Below, piece after piece: positions 27,931-36,518 of a stretch of DNA of 64,000 nucleotides. The stretch lies in assembly GCA_003216075.1 (NCBI GenBank), contig QCJK01000005.1, positions 1 through 64,000 on the forward strand, in the 5' to 3' direction. The notes under the pieces were generated by a model. The model saw only the letters and a program-made list of their open reading frames with translations. It did not search any database and had not been told where the DNA came from. Source of the DNA: Prochlorococcus sp. AG-409-B05. GTDB lineage: Bacteria > Cyanobacteriota > Cyanobacteriia > PCC-6307 > Cyanobiaceae. Both the position numbers and the translations under genes were made by a program. How positions within the stretch are numbered: the first letter of the stretch is position 1; every line of letters starts with the position of its first letter.

Positions 27931-28608
27931 ATGGTTATGAAAGGCACATTCAAAAAAGCTTTACTTGCTAGTGCTCTTGCTTTTGGCGCTATCTCTACGG
28001 CTCCAGCTATGGCAGATAGTTTTGAGTCAGATGCAACCAAAGAAGGGTGGTACGGCACTGCAGGTATTGGCTACACAAATCTAAGAGACGCTGATTTTGA
28101 TATAAAAGGTTCTGCTTATAAAGGTGACGTGGAGTTCGATAGTGGTTTCGGCTATGAAGCAGGTATTGGTTACGACTTCGGAAAAACAAGACTCGAAGTT
28201 GGTTATAGCCAACATAAAGGAGATATTGAAAAGGCTACAGAAGATAGTGGAGCAACTAGCAAGGTTAACGGTGACGGTTCACTAAATAGCATCATGCTGA
28301 CGGTTTATCGTGATTTCCCTAGTGATTCAGGCAAATTTACTCCCTATATAGGCGCTGGAATAGGAAGTACTACTGTCGAAGCAGATGACATAACAATTGC
28401 TGGAACTGTATATGGTGATGATGAGGAAGCAGCATTCTCTTATCAACTCAAAGCAGGAGTTAGCTATGACATGAATGAAAAAGCAGATCTATATGCTGAA
28501 CTTAGCTATTTAAATGTTGGAGAAGTTGAACTTGCAAAAGCTGGAAACAAAGTTGATATAGACAGCAGTTCCTTGGGAATCTTTACTGGTATTCGCTTCC
28601 AATTCTGA
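27931..28608 (+). CDS. Outer-membrane beta-barrel protein (OmpA/opacity type)
   Basis: A 225-residue exported protein with an N-terminal signal peptide (KKALLASALAFGAISTAPAMA, cleavage after AMA). Alternating aromatic/polar strands follow, such as GWYGTAGIGYTNL and FTPYIGAGIGSTTV. The last residue is phenylalanine (GIRFQF), the usual barrel-assembly signal. The length fits an eight-stranded barrel. It is probably an outer-membrane surface protein or small porin. The start may be ATG 27931 or 27937. A very strong hairpin follows the stop. Confidence 0.88.
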   Translation: MVMKGTFKKALLASALAFGAISTAPAMADSFESDATKEGWYGTAGIGYTNLRDADFDIKGSAYKGDVEFDSGFGYEAGIGYDFGKTRLEVGYSQHKGDIEKATEDSGATSKVNGDGSLNSIMLTVYRDFPSDSGKFTPYIGAGIGSTTVEADDITIAGTVYGDDEEAAFSYQLKAGVSYDMNEKADLYAELSYLNVGEVELAKAGNKVDIDSSSLGIFTGIRFQF

Positions 28609-28627
28609 TCACCAAGCCTCTAGTTTC

Positions 28628-28673
28628 AATACATATAAAAGGGTGGTCTGAAGATCACCCTTTTATATGTATT
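28628..28673 (+). terminator. Perfect 18-bp terminator hairpin after the barrel gene
   Basis: AATACATATAAAAGGGTG pairs perfectly with CACCCTTTTATATGTATT around a 10-base loop. It starts 20 bases past the stop codon. The T-rich 3' arm and following TTTTAAAA fit a factor-independent terminator; the symmetry would also serve the convergent methyltransferase gene. Confidence 0.8.
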
Positions 28674-28735
28674 TTAAAAAATTCATAGGTAAATGCTTAG
28701 TATTAAAAGCAATCAATTTAAATTACAACCATATT

Positions 28736-29299
28736 TTACGACTTAATAACCTCAAGATGTATTTCATATTCTTCAATCATATTGTTAAATATAGAAGTCT
28801 CTAGTTCTATTTGTTTAGAGTCAGTCAAACCATTAGGATGCAATTTAAACCAATCAAGACTAGGAATTCTTTTTGTTTTTACTATCTCAAAATTTACTCC
28901 TAAATTCATTCCCAAAAGAGAGTTGGAACCTCCTTTCTCTATGGTTTCACGATTGATACGTTGAGAAAATAATTTCAATCCATTAGGAGTAATGACTCTA
29001 ACGTGAGTAGGATCATCAAAATAATATTCATGCCTATAATGAGGAACTTTTATATATATAATTGCTCCAGGCGCACATACTCTATAAATCTCTTTGATTA
29101 TTTCTAAATAAACATCTGTTTGTTCGCCAAGATGCTCGAGAACATGTATTAATTTAATTTCTTTCACACTATTATCAATCCATGGCCATGGAAAAACCTC
29201 TAGGTCATATTTAAAATCAGGATCTCCATACTTATCAACATTAATATAGCCATCTATTTTTTTAGCGCCACAGCCTAAGTTAAGCTTTAATCCTTGCAT
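28736..29299 (-). CDS. SAM-dependent methyltransferase (type 11-like)
   Basis: A 187-residue class I methyltransferase. LNLGCGAKKIDGYINVD is the SAM-binding motif I with the acidic ribose residue. LIHVLEHLGEQTDVYLEI is the usual motif II region, followed by PGAIIYIKVPHYR. Such proteins often lie in polysaccharide or surface-sugar loci. It lies next to the porin and near an FkbM gene. The acceptor is unknown. The stop of argJ is 15 bases upstream, so co-transcription with argJ is possible. Confidence 0.8.
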   Translation of the reverse strand: MQGLKLNLGCGAKKIDGYINVDKYGDPDFKYDLEVFPWPWIDNSVKEIKLIHVLEHLGEQTDVYLEIIKEIYRVCAPGAIIYIKVPHYRHEYYFDDPTHVRVITPNGLKLFSQRINRETIEKGGSNSLLGMNLGVNFEIVKTKRIPSLDWFKLHPNGLTDSKQIELETSIFNNMIEEYEIHLEVIKS

Positions 29300-29314
29300 T
29301 TTGATTGATTAAAT

Positions 29315-30556
29315 TTAGGTTGTGTAATCGGCATTTATGCGAACATATTCATCAGACAAGTCACATCCCCAAGCCTTACCAGCCCCAGGACCACTACCAA
29401 CTAAAAGGCGAATACATACACAATCTGTAGACAAATAATTTCCTTGATGAGCTTTTTTCATATAAGTAGATACCTTAGAATGATCAAATTCTATAGATTG
29501 TCCGCCTTTCATTAGCTGATAAGGCCCTAGCCAAATAGACAAGTTATCTGGATTAAACGTTACTCCAGATCGACCCGCTGCTGCGACTATTCTTCCCCAG
29601 TTAGGATCACAACCGTGAACAGCAGTTTTAACTAACGAAGAGCCAACAATACTTCGTGCTAATTGATTTGCTTCAACATCACTTTGAGTTCCTACGACCT
29701 TGACTTCTAATAAGCAATACGCACCTTCACCATCTCTAGCTATAGCTTTTGCCAAATACTGAGCAGCAATATTCAAACCAATCTCCAAAGAATTTAAATA
29801 CTCATTCTCTAAGTGATCACCGGCATTAAATGCAAGACATGCATCGTTAGTGCTTGTGTCTCCATCAATAGAAATGACATTAAAGGATCGCTCAACAACT
29901 CTTTTAATCATTCCTTGCCACAAATCAGAAGCCACCCCGACGTCACAAGTGAAATACCCCAACATTGTTGCCATATTGGGATGAATCATGCCCGAACCTT
30001 TTGCCATCCCACCAATACGAACTTTTCTACCCCCAAACTCAGCTTGTAAAGCAATTTCCTTTACAACAAGATCAGTCGTCAAAATTGCTTGAGCAGCCGC
30101 AGATCCTCCCTCATCACTTAATGATGACGCAAGAGGTTCAATTGCATCCAAAAGCTTTCTCATCGGAATTGGAGCCCCAATCAAGCCAGTCGAACAAATC
30201 AGTACCTCATCAGGCAGCAATCCAAGACACGAGGCAATTTGCTTAGTGGCATGCAAACTATCAAGCAATCCTCTCGGACCAGTACAGGCATTTGCATGTC
30301 CAGAATTAACAAGAACAGCTCTAATCTGGCCATTTGTAACCCGCAGACGTTCTATAGCAAGATCAATACATGATGCTCTCATCAACGATTGAGTAAACGT
30401 TCCAGCACAAATTGATCCCTGGGGTGCTAGCAATAGAGCCAAATCTGGTTTATCAGATATTTTGAAACCTGCCCTCACACCAGACGCTTTAAAGCCATGC
30501 GGCGCTGTGATGCCACCACTAATAGGAGACCAGAGAGAAGAAGCCGAAAGGCTCAA
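29315..30556 (-). CDS. argJ: Bifunctional ornithine acetyltransferase / N-acetylglutamate synthase
   Basis: Transfers acetyl from N-acetylornithine to glutamate in the cyclic arginine pathway. It has 413 residues, the usual length. The self-cleavage site is in the motif KGSGMIHPNMATML, where threonine of MAT becomes the catalytic nucleophile of the beta chain. CDPNWGRIVAAAGRSG near the active site is also present. The start is TTG at 30556. It is divergent from coaE with only 38 bases between them, which must hold both promoters. Confidence 0.96.
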   Translation of the reverse strand: MSLSASSLWSPISGGITAPHGFKASGVRAGFKISDKPDLALLLAPQGSICAGTFTQSLMRASCIDLAIERLRVTNGQIRAVLVNSGHANACTGPRGLLDSLHATKQIASCLGLLPDEVLICSTGLIGAPIPMRKLLDAIEPLASSLSDEGGSAAAQAILTTDLVVKEIALQAEFGGRKVRIGGMAKGSGMIHPNMATMLGYFTCDVGVASDLWQGMIKRVVERSFNVISIDGDTSTNDACLAFNAGDHLENEYLNSLEIGLNIAAQYLAKAIARDGEGAYCLLEVKVVGTQSDVEANQLARSIVGSSLVKTAVHGCDPNWGRIVAAAGRSGVTFNPDNLSIWLGPYQLMKGGQSIEFDHSKVSTYMKKAHQGNYLSTDCVCIRLLVGSGPGAGKAWGCDLSDEYVRINADYTT

Positions 30557-30594
30557 AACATTAAAAATAAACTACTCTTAATACATCCTGAGGC

Positions 30595-31233
30595 ATGAAC
30601 AGCACACTTCCAGGAAAATCAGATTTTCCTCGATGGGAAGGGACACAACGTCGTATAGGGATAACAGGAGGCTTTGCCACAGGAAAAAGTATTGTGGGTG
30701 ACTTCTTAAAAGATTATAAATCCTTACCAATTATAGATGCAGATATATATGCACGAGAAGCCTTAGAGCCCAATGAAGAGTTAACTCAAATAGTAATCAA
30801 CCGTTATGGTAAAGGTGTTCAAAGTCAAACCATAGAGGGCCACTATGCAATCAATCGCAAAGCTTTAAGCAAAATTATATTTGCAAAACAAAAGGAAAAA
30901 CTTTGGCTAGAAAAACTAATCCATCCCCAGGTGATTAATAAATTAGACGAAGAAATAATTAACAAACAAGATTGTCCAATTATTATTCTAATTATTCCTT
31001 TATTATTTGAAGCACAATTAACCCATCTTTGCAGTGAAATTTGGGTGATTACTTGCGAATATGAAATACAACTTATGAGATTAATGGCCAGGGATTGCTT
31101 GAGCAAAAAAGAGGCTGTACAAAGAATCCAGTCTCAATGGCCACTAGAATATAAAAAACAATTGGCAGATTTTATACTCGATAACAATGGTAAAGTCAAC
31201 CAACTAATCAATCAAGTCGAAGCACTTTTATAA
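30595..31233 (+). CDS. coaE: Dephospho-CoA kinase
   Basis: Phosphorylates dephospho-CoA in the last step of CoA synthesis. The P-loop is GITGGFATGKS at about residues 23-33, followed by IIDADIYAREAL, the DxD substrate motif of CoaE. The lid contains RLMARD. The 212 residues include a picocyanobacterial N-terminal extension of about 20. It is convergent with gatB, separated by 8 bases. Confidence 0.94.
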   Translation: MNSTLPGKSDFPRWEGTQRRIGITGGFATGKSIVGDFLKDYKSLPIIDADIYAREALEPNEELTQIVINRYGKGVQSQTIEGHYAINRKALSKIIFAKQKEKLWLEKLIHPQVINKLDEEIINKQDCPIIILIIPLLFEAQLTHLCSEIWVITCEYEIQLMRLMARDCLSKKEAVQRIQSQWPLEYKKQLADFILDNNGKVNQLINQVEALL

Positions 31234-31241
31234 AAAGAATA

Positions 31242-32717
31242 TCACTGATTGAGCTTTTTATTTAAAATTTGATTTGCCAATTTTGGATCTGCCTTTCCCC
31301 CTGTCTTTTTCATAAGTTGACCAACAAAAAAACCTAGCAATTTCTTCTTGCCACCTCGAAAAGCTTGCACCTCATCTGGATGAGATTTTAGTAATTCCTC
31401 AACAATCAAAGTAATTTCCTTAGTATCACTAATCATACCAAGACCTTTTGTTTCAACTAATTTTTTTGGAGAGCCGCCATTAGCTAATAGTTCAGGCAAA
31501 ATCTCTTTAGCAATTTTCCCACTAATCTGTCCTTTTATAATCATCTGAATCATTTCTGCCAAATCTTTTGGTGAAAAAACTAATTCCGCAAAACTTAATT
31601 TATTTGCATTTATATATGCTGCCAGATCTCCTGTAATCCAATTTGATGCCGATTTAACATCGGACCCTGCAGCAACCACTGCCTCAAAATAAGAAGCCAT
31701 AGCCAATTCATCAGTCAACACTCGTGCGTCATATGCAGACAAACCAAAATCCTCCACATAACGCTTTCGCTTTGAAGCTGGTAATTCAGGCAATGCTGCT
31801 CTCCATCTGTCACGGAGTTCGGCATTTACTTCAATCGGTCCTAAATCAGGATCAGGAAAATAACGATAATCGCTACTTCCTTCTTTCGAACGCATGCTTT
31901 TAGTTGTCTGTTTACCCTCATCCCACAATCGTGTTTCCTGAACGACAGCTTCTCCTTGCTCATAAGCTTTTATTTGTCGTTTGATTTCATATTCGCAAGC
32001 CTTTTGAATCGCAGAAAATGAATTCATATTCTTAATCTCAACTTTGGTGCCGAAAGGCTCTTCAGGTCCGCGTCGGACAGAAATATTCACATCACAACGC
32101 AAGGAACCTTCCTGCATATTTCCATCTGAAACACCTAAATAACGCATGATCCGTCTTATCTCAGATGCATACTCAGCTGCCTCTCGTCCTGTGCGGAGGT
32201 CTGGTTTACTCACAATTTCTGCTAGAGCTACCCCTGCTCTGTTGTAATCAACCAAAGAATGCGTTGAACCTGCTAATCGGTCACTTCCTGCATGTACCAA
32301 CTTGCCAGCATCCTCCTCCATATGAAGGCGCTCTATTCCGATTTTCTTGACATATGTATCCTTGCCTTTCTCAGCTACTTCAACATCAATCCAACCATCC
32401 TCAGCAATAGGCTCATCATATTGTGAAATCTGATAGTTCTTTGGGAGATCAGGATAAAAATATTGTTTTCGGTCGAACTTACTATGTTCTGCAATCTTCA
32501 GATTTAAGGCCATAGCCGCTTTCACAGCGTATTCAAGAACCTTCTGATTTAATACTGGAAGGGTACCAGGCAATCCACAAACCACAGGATCAATATGTGT
32601 ATTGGGTTGGTCACCAAATGCTGTAGAAGCAGAGGTGAATATTTTGCTGTCAGTACCTAGCTGAACATGCGTCTCCAATCCAATCACTGCTTCCCAAGTA
32701 CTCTCTGAACCTTGCAT
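31242..32717 (-). CDS. gatB: Aspartyl/glutamyl-tRNA amidotransferase subunit B
   Basis: Part of GatCAB, which converts Glu-tRNA(Gln) to Gln-tRNA(Gln). Visible are IGLETHVQLGTDSKIF at the N-terminus, DLPKNYQISQYDEP, and LRCDVNISVR in the catalytic cradle. The C-terminal YqeY-like tRNA-binding tail ends at residue 491. The frame extends to a TTG at 32741, but the ATG at 32717 (MQGSESTWEAV) gives a family-like start. gatA and gatC are elsewhere. Confidence 0.95.
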   Translation of the reverse strand: MQGSESTWEAVIGLETHVQLGTDSKIFTSASTAFGDQPNTHIDPVVCGLPGTLPVLNQKVLEYAVKAAMALNLKIAEHSKFDRKQYFYPDLPKNYQISQYDEPIAEDGWIDVEVAEKGKDTYVKKIGIERLHMEEDAGKLVHAGSDRLAGSTHSLVDYNRAGVALAEIVSKPDLRTGREAAEYASEIRRIMRYLGVSDGNMQEGSLRCDVNISVRRGPEEPFGTKVEIKNMNSFSAIQKACEYEIKRQIKAYEQGEAVVQETRLWDEGKQTTKSMRSKEGSSDYRYFPDPDLGPIEVNAELRDRWRAALPELPASKRKRYVEDFGLSAYDARVLTDELAMASYFEAVVAAGSDVKSASNWITGDLAAYINANKLSFAELVFSPKDLAEMIQMIIKGQISGKIAKEILPELLANGGSPKKLVETKGLGMISDTKEITLIVEELLKSHPDEVQAFRGGKKKLLGFFVGQLMKKTGGKADPKLANQILNKKLNQ

Positions 32718-32811
32718 CACTTTGCCTACTAAATTACTCAATCCTATAAAAAACTAATAGACCATGATCTGAAAAGAACTTAAAAACTGATCTTTTTTTA
32801 AGACCATCTAA

Positions 32812-33927
32812 ATGGCAACCTCTACAAAACAACCATTTCTCATCCTAGGTGGAGGTCTGATGGGACTATCTATAGCTCATGAATTAGCCCTAAATGGAAT
32901 AGAAGTTGAAGTCCTTAGCCGGCAAAGAAGTGAAGCAGCAGGATTCGTCGCAGCAGGCATGCTTGCACCACATGCGGAAGGCCTAACAGGAGATCTGTTA
33001 AAGCTAGGTCAATCAAGTCTTGCTCGCATCCCTCAATGGGTTAAAAATATTGAAGCGAAAAGTGAGATTTCTTGTGGGCTAAGAGCATGCGGAGTAGTAG
33101 TCCCATTTTTGAATGTTGAGACACGAGACATCTACCCTACCGCTTCATTTGGTACCAAGTTAAATCATAAAGAAATACAGGCTGAAGTACCTGGTATTGC
33201 TTCAACTTGGACGGCTGGATTACTTTTTGATCAAGATAGTCAAATAGATAATAGACGTCAATTAATGAGGTCTCTAGAAAAAGCTTGTGTTGAATTAGGT
33301 GTACATTTTCAGGAGGGAATCGAAGTCCTGAAAATTATTCAAAGCAGGAAAAGATTTACAGGAGTTATAGTAAAGGACGCCGAAGGAAACATCAAAAATT
33401 TACTAGGTAATGAAGCAATTCTCTGCAGTGGGGCATGGAGCAAGACACTACTAGAAGAACTACCAATCTTCCCAGTAAAAGGGCAAATGTTATCCATTCA
33501 AGGCCCTAAAGATAGTCTAAAAAGAGTTGTTTTTGGTCCTGGAACATATCTAGTCCCCAGAGAAGATGGCTTGATTGTGGTTGGAGCAACTAGTGAAAAA
33601 AATGCTGGTTTTCGTGAAGGTTTAACACCTTTTGGACAACAAGAATTGCAAAAAGGGATTCAATCCTTACTACCTACAGCAAACGAATGGCCACATATGG
33701 AACGATGGTGGGGATTTCGACCCTCTACGCCAGATCAAATGCCTATTCTGGGTCCATCATCTATCAATGGACTTTGGCTTGCAACTGGCCATTATCGCAA
33801 TGGAGTTCTTTTAGCCGCTATCACAGCTGAACTACTTACAAAATGTATTTGCAAAAAAAATATAAGTCCAGAAGAAAAAGATCTCTTAAAGACTTTCGAT
33901 TGGAGCCGATTTAATACAAATATCTGA
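32812..33927 (+). CDS. thiO: Glycine oxidase-like FAD enzyme ThiO
   Basis: A 371-residue D-amino-acid/glycine oxidase family flavoprotein. The FAD-binding GxGxxG is in ILGGGLMGLSIAHELA. The C-terminal stretch GHYRNGVLLA is typical of ThiO, which makes dehydroglycine for the thiazole half of thiamine in aerobic bacteria. No other thi genes are adjacent. It is divergent from gatB and convergent with ndk. Confidence 0.85.
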   Translation: MATSTKQPFLILGGGLMGLSIAHELALNGIEVEVLSRQRSEAAGFVAAGMLAPHAEGLTGDLLKLGQSSLARIPQWVKNIEAKSEISCGLRACGVVVPFLNVETRDIYPTASFGTKLNHKEIQAEVPGIASTWTAGLLFDQDSQIDNRRQLMRSLEKACVELGVHFQEGIEVLKIIQSRKRFTGVIVKDAEGNIKNLLGNEAILCSGAWSKTLLEELPIFPVKGQMLSIQGPKDSLKRVVFGPGTYLVPREDGLIVVGATSEKNAGFREGLTPFGQQELQKGIQSLLPTANEWPHMERWWGFRPSTPDQMPILGPSSINGLWLATGHYRNGVLLAAITAELLTKCICKKNISPEEKDLLKTFDWSRFNTNI

Positions 33928-33964
33928 AATAAGTTATCAATCATCTACCCACTTCTTTTCAAAA

Positions 33965-34423
33965 CTAGTCTTCTACACGCCACATTTGATCTGAAGGATT
34001 CCAAGTAACCAGTTCAGAAGAATTAAACCAAAGCCCTATCTCAAAACATGCTGTATCTGGACCATCAGACCCATGAATTACATTGCGGCCAATATTGATA
34101 GCTAGATCACCGCGAATTGTGCCTGGTTCAGCTTCAAGTGGTTTAGTAGCACCAATCAACTTTCGTGCACTAACAATTACACCATCTCCTTCAAAAACCA
34201 TTGCAACTACAGGGCCACTAGTAATGAAATCAACTAAACCTTTGAAAAAAGGACGTTCACGATGTACACCATAATGCTCTTCAGCTAACTCACGAGTCGG
34301 AGTTAGCTGCTTAAGGCCAATCAACTTAAATCCCTTACGCTCAAAGCGTCTAAGAATTTCACCAACCAAACCTCTTTGTACCCCATCAGGCTTTACAGCA
34401 ATAAAAGTCCTTTCGACAGTCAT
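33965..34423 (-). CDS. ndk: Nucleoside diphosphate kinase
   Basis: Equilibrates nucleoside di- and triphosphates through a phosphohistidine. It has 152 residues and starts [19 protein letters not shown]. The active-site histidine is in [10 protein letters not shown]. It is divergent from speA across 151 bases, which should hold both promoters. Confidence 0.97.
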   Translation of the reverse strand: MTVERTFIAVKPDGVQRGLVGEILRRFERKGFKLIGLKQLTPTRELAEEHYGVHRERPFFKGLVDFITSGPVVAMVFEGDGVIVSARKLIGATKPLEAEPGTIRGDLAINIGRNVIHGSDGPDTACFEIGLWFNSSELVTWNPSDQMWRVED

Positions 34424-34574
34424 AAAATTGAAAGATCATTCTGTCGCCATAGTCTTCGGACAGATACCCTCTTGGCAAGCAAAAAGTCGCATCTCATTTC
34501 ACAACCATGATTTTTCTTGTGAATATTCTCAATAAAAGCCCATCCCCACTAATCTTCACATCACTTTAGTTTGC

Positions 34575-36518
34575 ATGACCTCAGAATTGCCAAAACAAAA
34601 AACTGACTGGACTATCAAAGACAGCACAGATCTCTATAGCCTCGAGAAATGGGGAGACAACTATTTTTCTATTAACGAACTTGGGAATATTGATGTTCAT
34701 CCCAAAAGAGTAAAAGATGAAAAACTTGACCTAATGGCACTTGTGAATGAGCTTGAAGGTCGTAATCTCAAACTACCAATTCTCATTCGGTTTAATGACA
34801 TCCTTGAAGATAGACTTGAACGATTACACACCGCATTTGCCAACGCGCTAAAAAAATATGATTATGAAGGGCGCTATTTAGGAGTATTTCCAATAAAATG
34901 CAATCAACAACGGCACGTCGTTGAAGAATTAATCAGTTGTGGTCGACAATGGAATTTTGGCTTAGAGGCTGGAAGCAAAGCTGAGCTTTTAATAGCTCTA
35001 TCACTTATTGATGATGCAGAGTCACTCCTGATATGTAATGGATATAAAGATCAACGCTATATAGAAACAGCTATCTTAGCTCGTCAACTCGGAAAGCGAC
35101 CTGTTGTAGTCATAGAACAAGCAGATGAAGTAGAACGTATCATTACTGCTAGCCAAGAACTTGGAGCAGCTCCCCTAATAGGAATTAGAGCTAAATTATC
35201 TAGTCGTAGTAGCGGGCACTGGGGAAGTTCAACGGGAGCAACAGCCAAGTTCGGATTATCCGTACCTGACATATTAATAACCGTAGAAAAGCTACAGGCT
35301 TCAGGACTCTTAAATGATCTATGTCTACTGCATTTTCACATAGGGAGTCAAATAAATGATATTGCCATCATCAAAGATGCATTACAAGAAGCAGGACAAA
35401 TCTATGTCGAACTCAATCGATTAGGGGCACCAATGGGTTATCTAGATGTTGGAGGTGGTCTAGGTATTGATTATGATGGCAGTCAAACAGCCACTGGAGC
35501 ATCTACCAATTACTCCCTCCAAAATTATGCCAATGATGTAGTCGCAACAACAAAAGAGTGTTGTGAATTTAATAATATAAAAATGCCTACCTTAGTAAGT
35601 GAGAGTGGGCGTGCAATTGCTACTCACTTCTCAGTATTACTCTTTAATATTCTAGGTACTAGCCAAGTACCTTCACAAGTCCCGACACCCTCTCGAAAGG
35701 AATGTCTTTCAGTTCGCAATTTGCGTGAAACGCTAGATACCATAGAAAATGCCTCAAAAGCATCTGAACTTGATTATTCAAAACTTCAAGAAGGATGGAA
35801 TGACGCGATCAAATTTAAAGATGATGCTTTTAATGCATTTAGGCTGGGATATATAGGACTACCTGAAAGAGCTAAAGCCGAACAACTAACATGGGCATGT
35901 GCCAAGATTCTGATTGAACAATTATCCACTAAAGAAAAGGTTCCAGAAGAACTTAAACACTTAAAATCAACTTTAGCAGGAACCTATTATGCAAATCTAT
36001 CTATTTTTAGATCTGCACCCGACACCTGGGCAATAGAACAACTCTTTCCAGTAATGCCAATTCACCGATTAAATGAAAGGCCAACACAAATAGGACATTT
36101 TGCAGATCTCACTTGCGATTCTGATGGCAAATTAGCGCAATTCATTGACAATGGAAATGTCAAATCTTTATTAGAACTTCATGAGTTAAAAGCTAATGAA
36201 AAATATGTTATAGGACTATTTTTAGGGGGTGCTTATCAAGAAGTAATGGGTAACTTTCATAATTTATTTGGTAGTACAAACGCAGTTCATGTCCGTTTTA
36301 TCCCAGGAGGAGGTTATCAATTAGAGCATGTAGTAAGAAGCAACACAAAATCAGATGTTTTAAAATTCATGGAGCATGAGCCAGAACAACTTCTTGAGCG
36401 ATTGCGTATAGCAAGCGAAGTAGCTATACAACAAGGAACACTAAAAATAAGTGCTGCCCAGCGACTAATGGAGCATCTGGAAACAAGTATGCATCAAAGT
36501 ACTTATCTACAAAATTAA
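34575..36518 (+). CDS. speA: Biosynthetic arginine decarboxylase
   Basis: PLP enzyme of the alanine racemase fold that makes agmatine from arginine, the entry to polyamines. It has 647 residues. The PLP lysine is in FPIKCNQQRHVVEEL. HFHIGSQI and GGGLGIDYDG bind the cofactor phosphate region, and SESGRAI follows. It reads into alaS, and the two stop codons overlap by 4 bases. Confidence 0.96.
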   Translation: MTSELPKQKTDWTIKDSTDLYSLEKWGDNYFSINELGNIDVHPKRVKDEKLDLMALVNELEGRNLKLPILIRFNDILEDRLERLHTAFANALKKYDYEGRYLGVFPIKCNQQRHVVEELISCGRQWNFGLEAGSKAELLIALSLIDDAESLLICNGYKDQRYIETAILARQLGKRPVVVIEQADEVERIITASQELGAAPLIGIRAKLSSRSSGHWGSSTGATAKFGLSVPDILITVEKLQASGLLNDLCLLHFHIGSQINDIAIIKDALQEAGQIYVELNRLGAPMGYLDVGGGLGIDYDGSQTATGASTNYSLQNYANDVVATTKECCEFNNIKMPTLVSESGRAIATHFSVLLFNILGTSQVPSQVPTPSRKECLSVRNLRETLDTIENASKASELDYSKLQEGWNDAIKFKDDAFNAFRLGYIGLPERAKAEQLTWACAKILIEQLSTKEKVPEELKHLKSTLAGTYYANLSIFRSAPDTWAIEQLFPVMPIHRLNERPTQIGHFADLTCDSDGKLAQFIDNGNVKSLLELHELKANEKYVIGLFLGGAYQEVMGNFHNLFGSTNAVHVRFIPGGGYQLEHVVRSNTKSDVLKFMEHEPEQLLERLRIASEVAIQQGTLKISAAQRLMEHLETSMHQSTYLQN

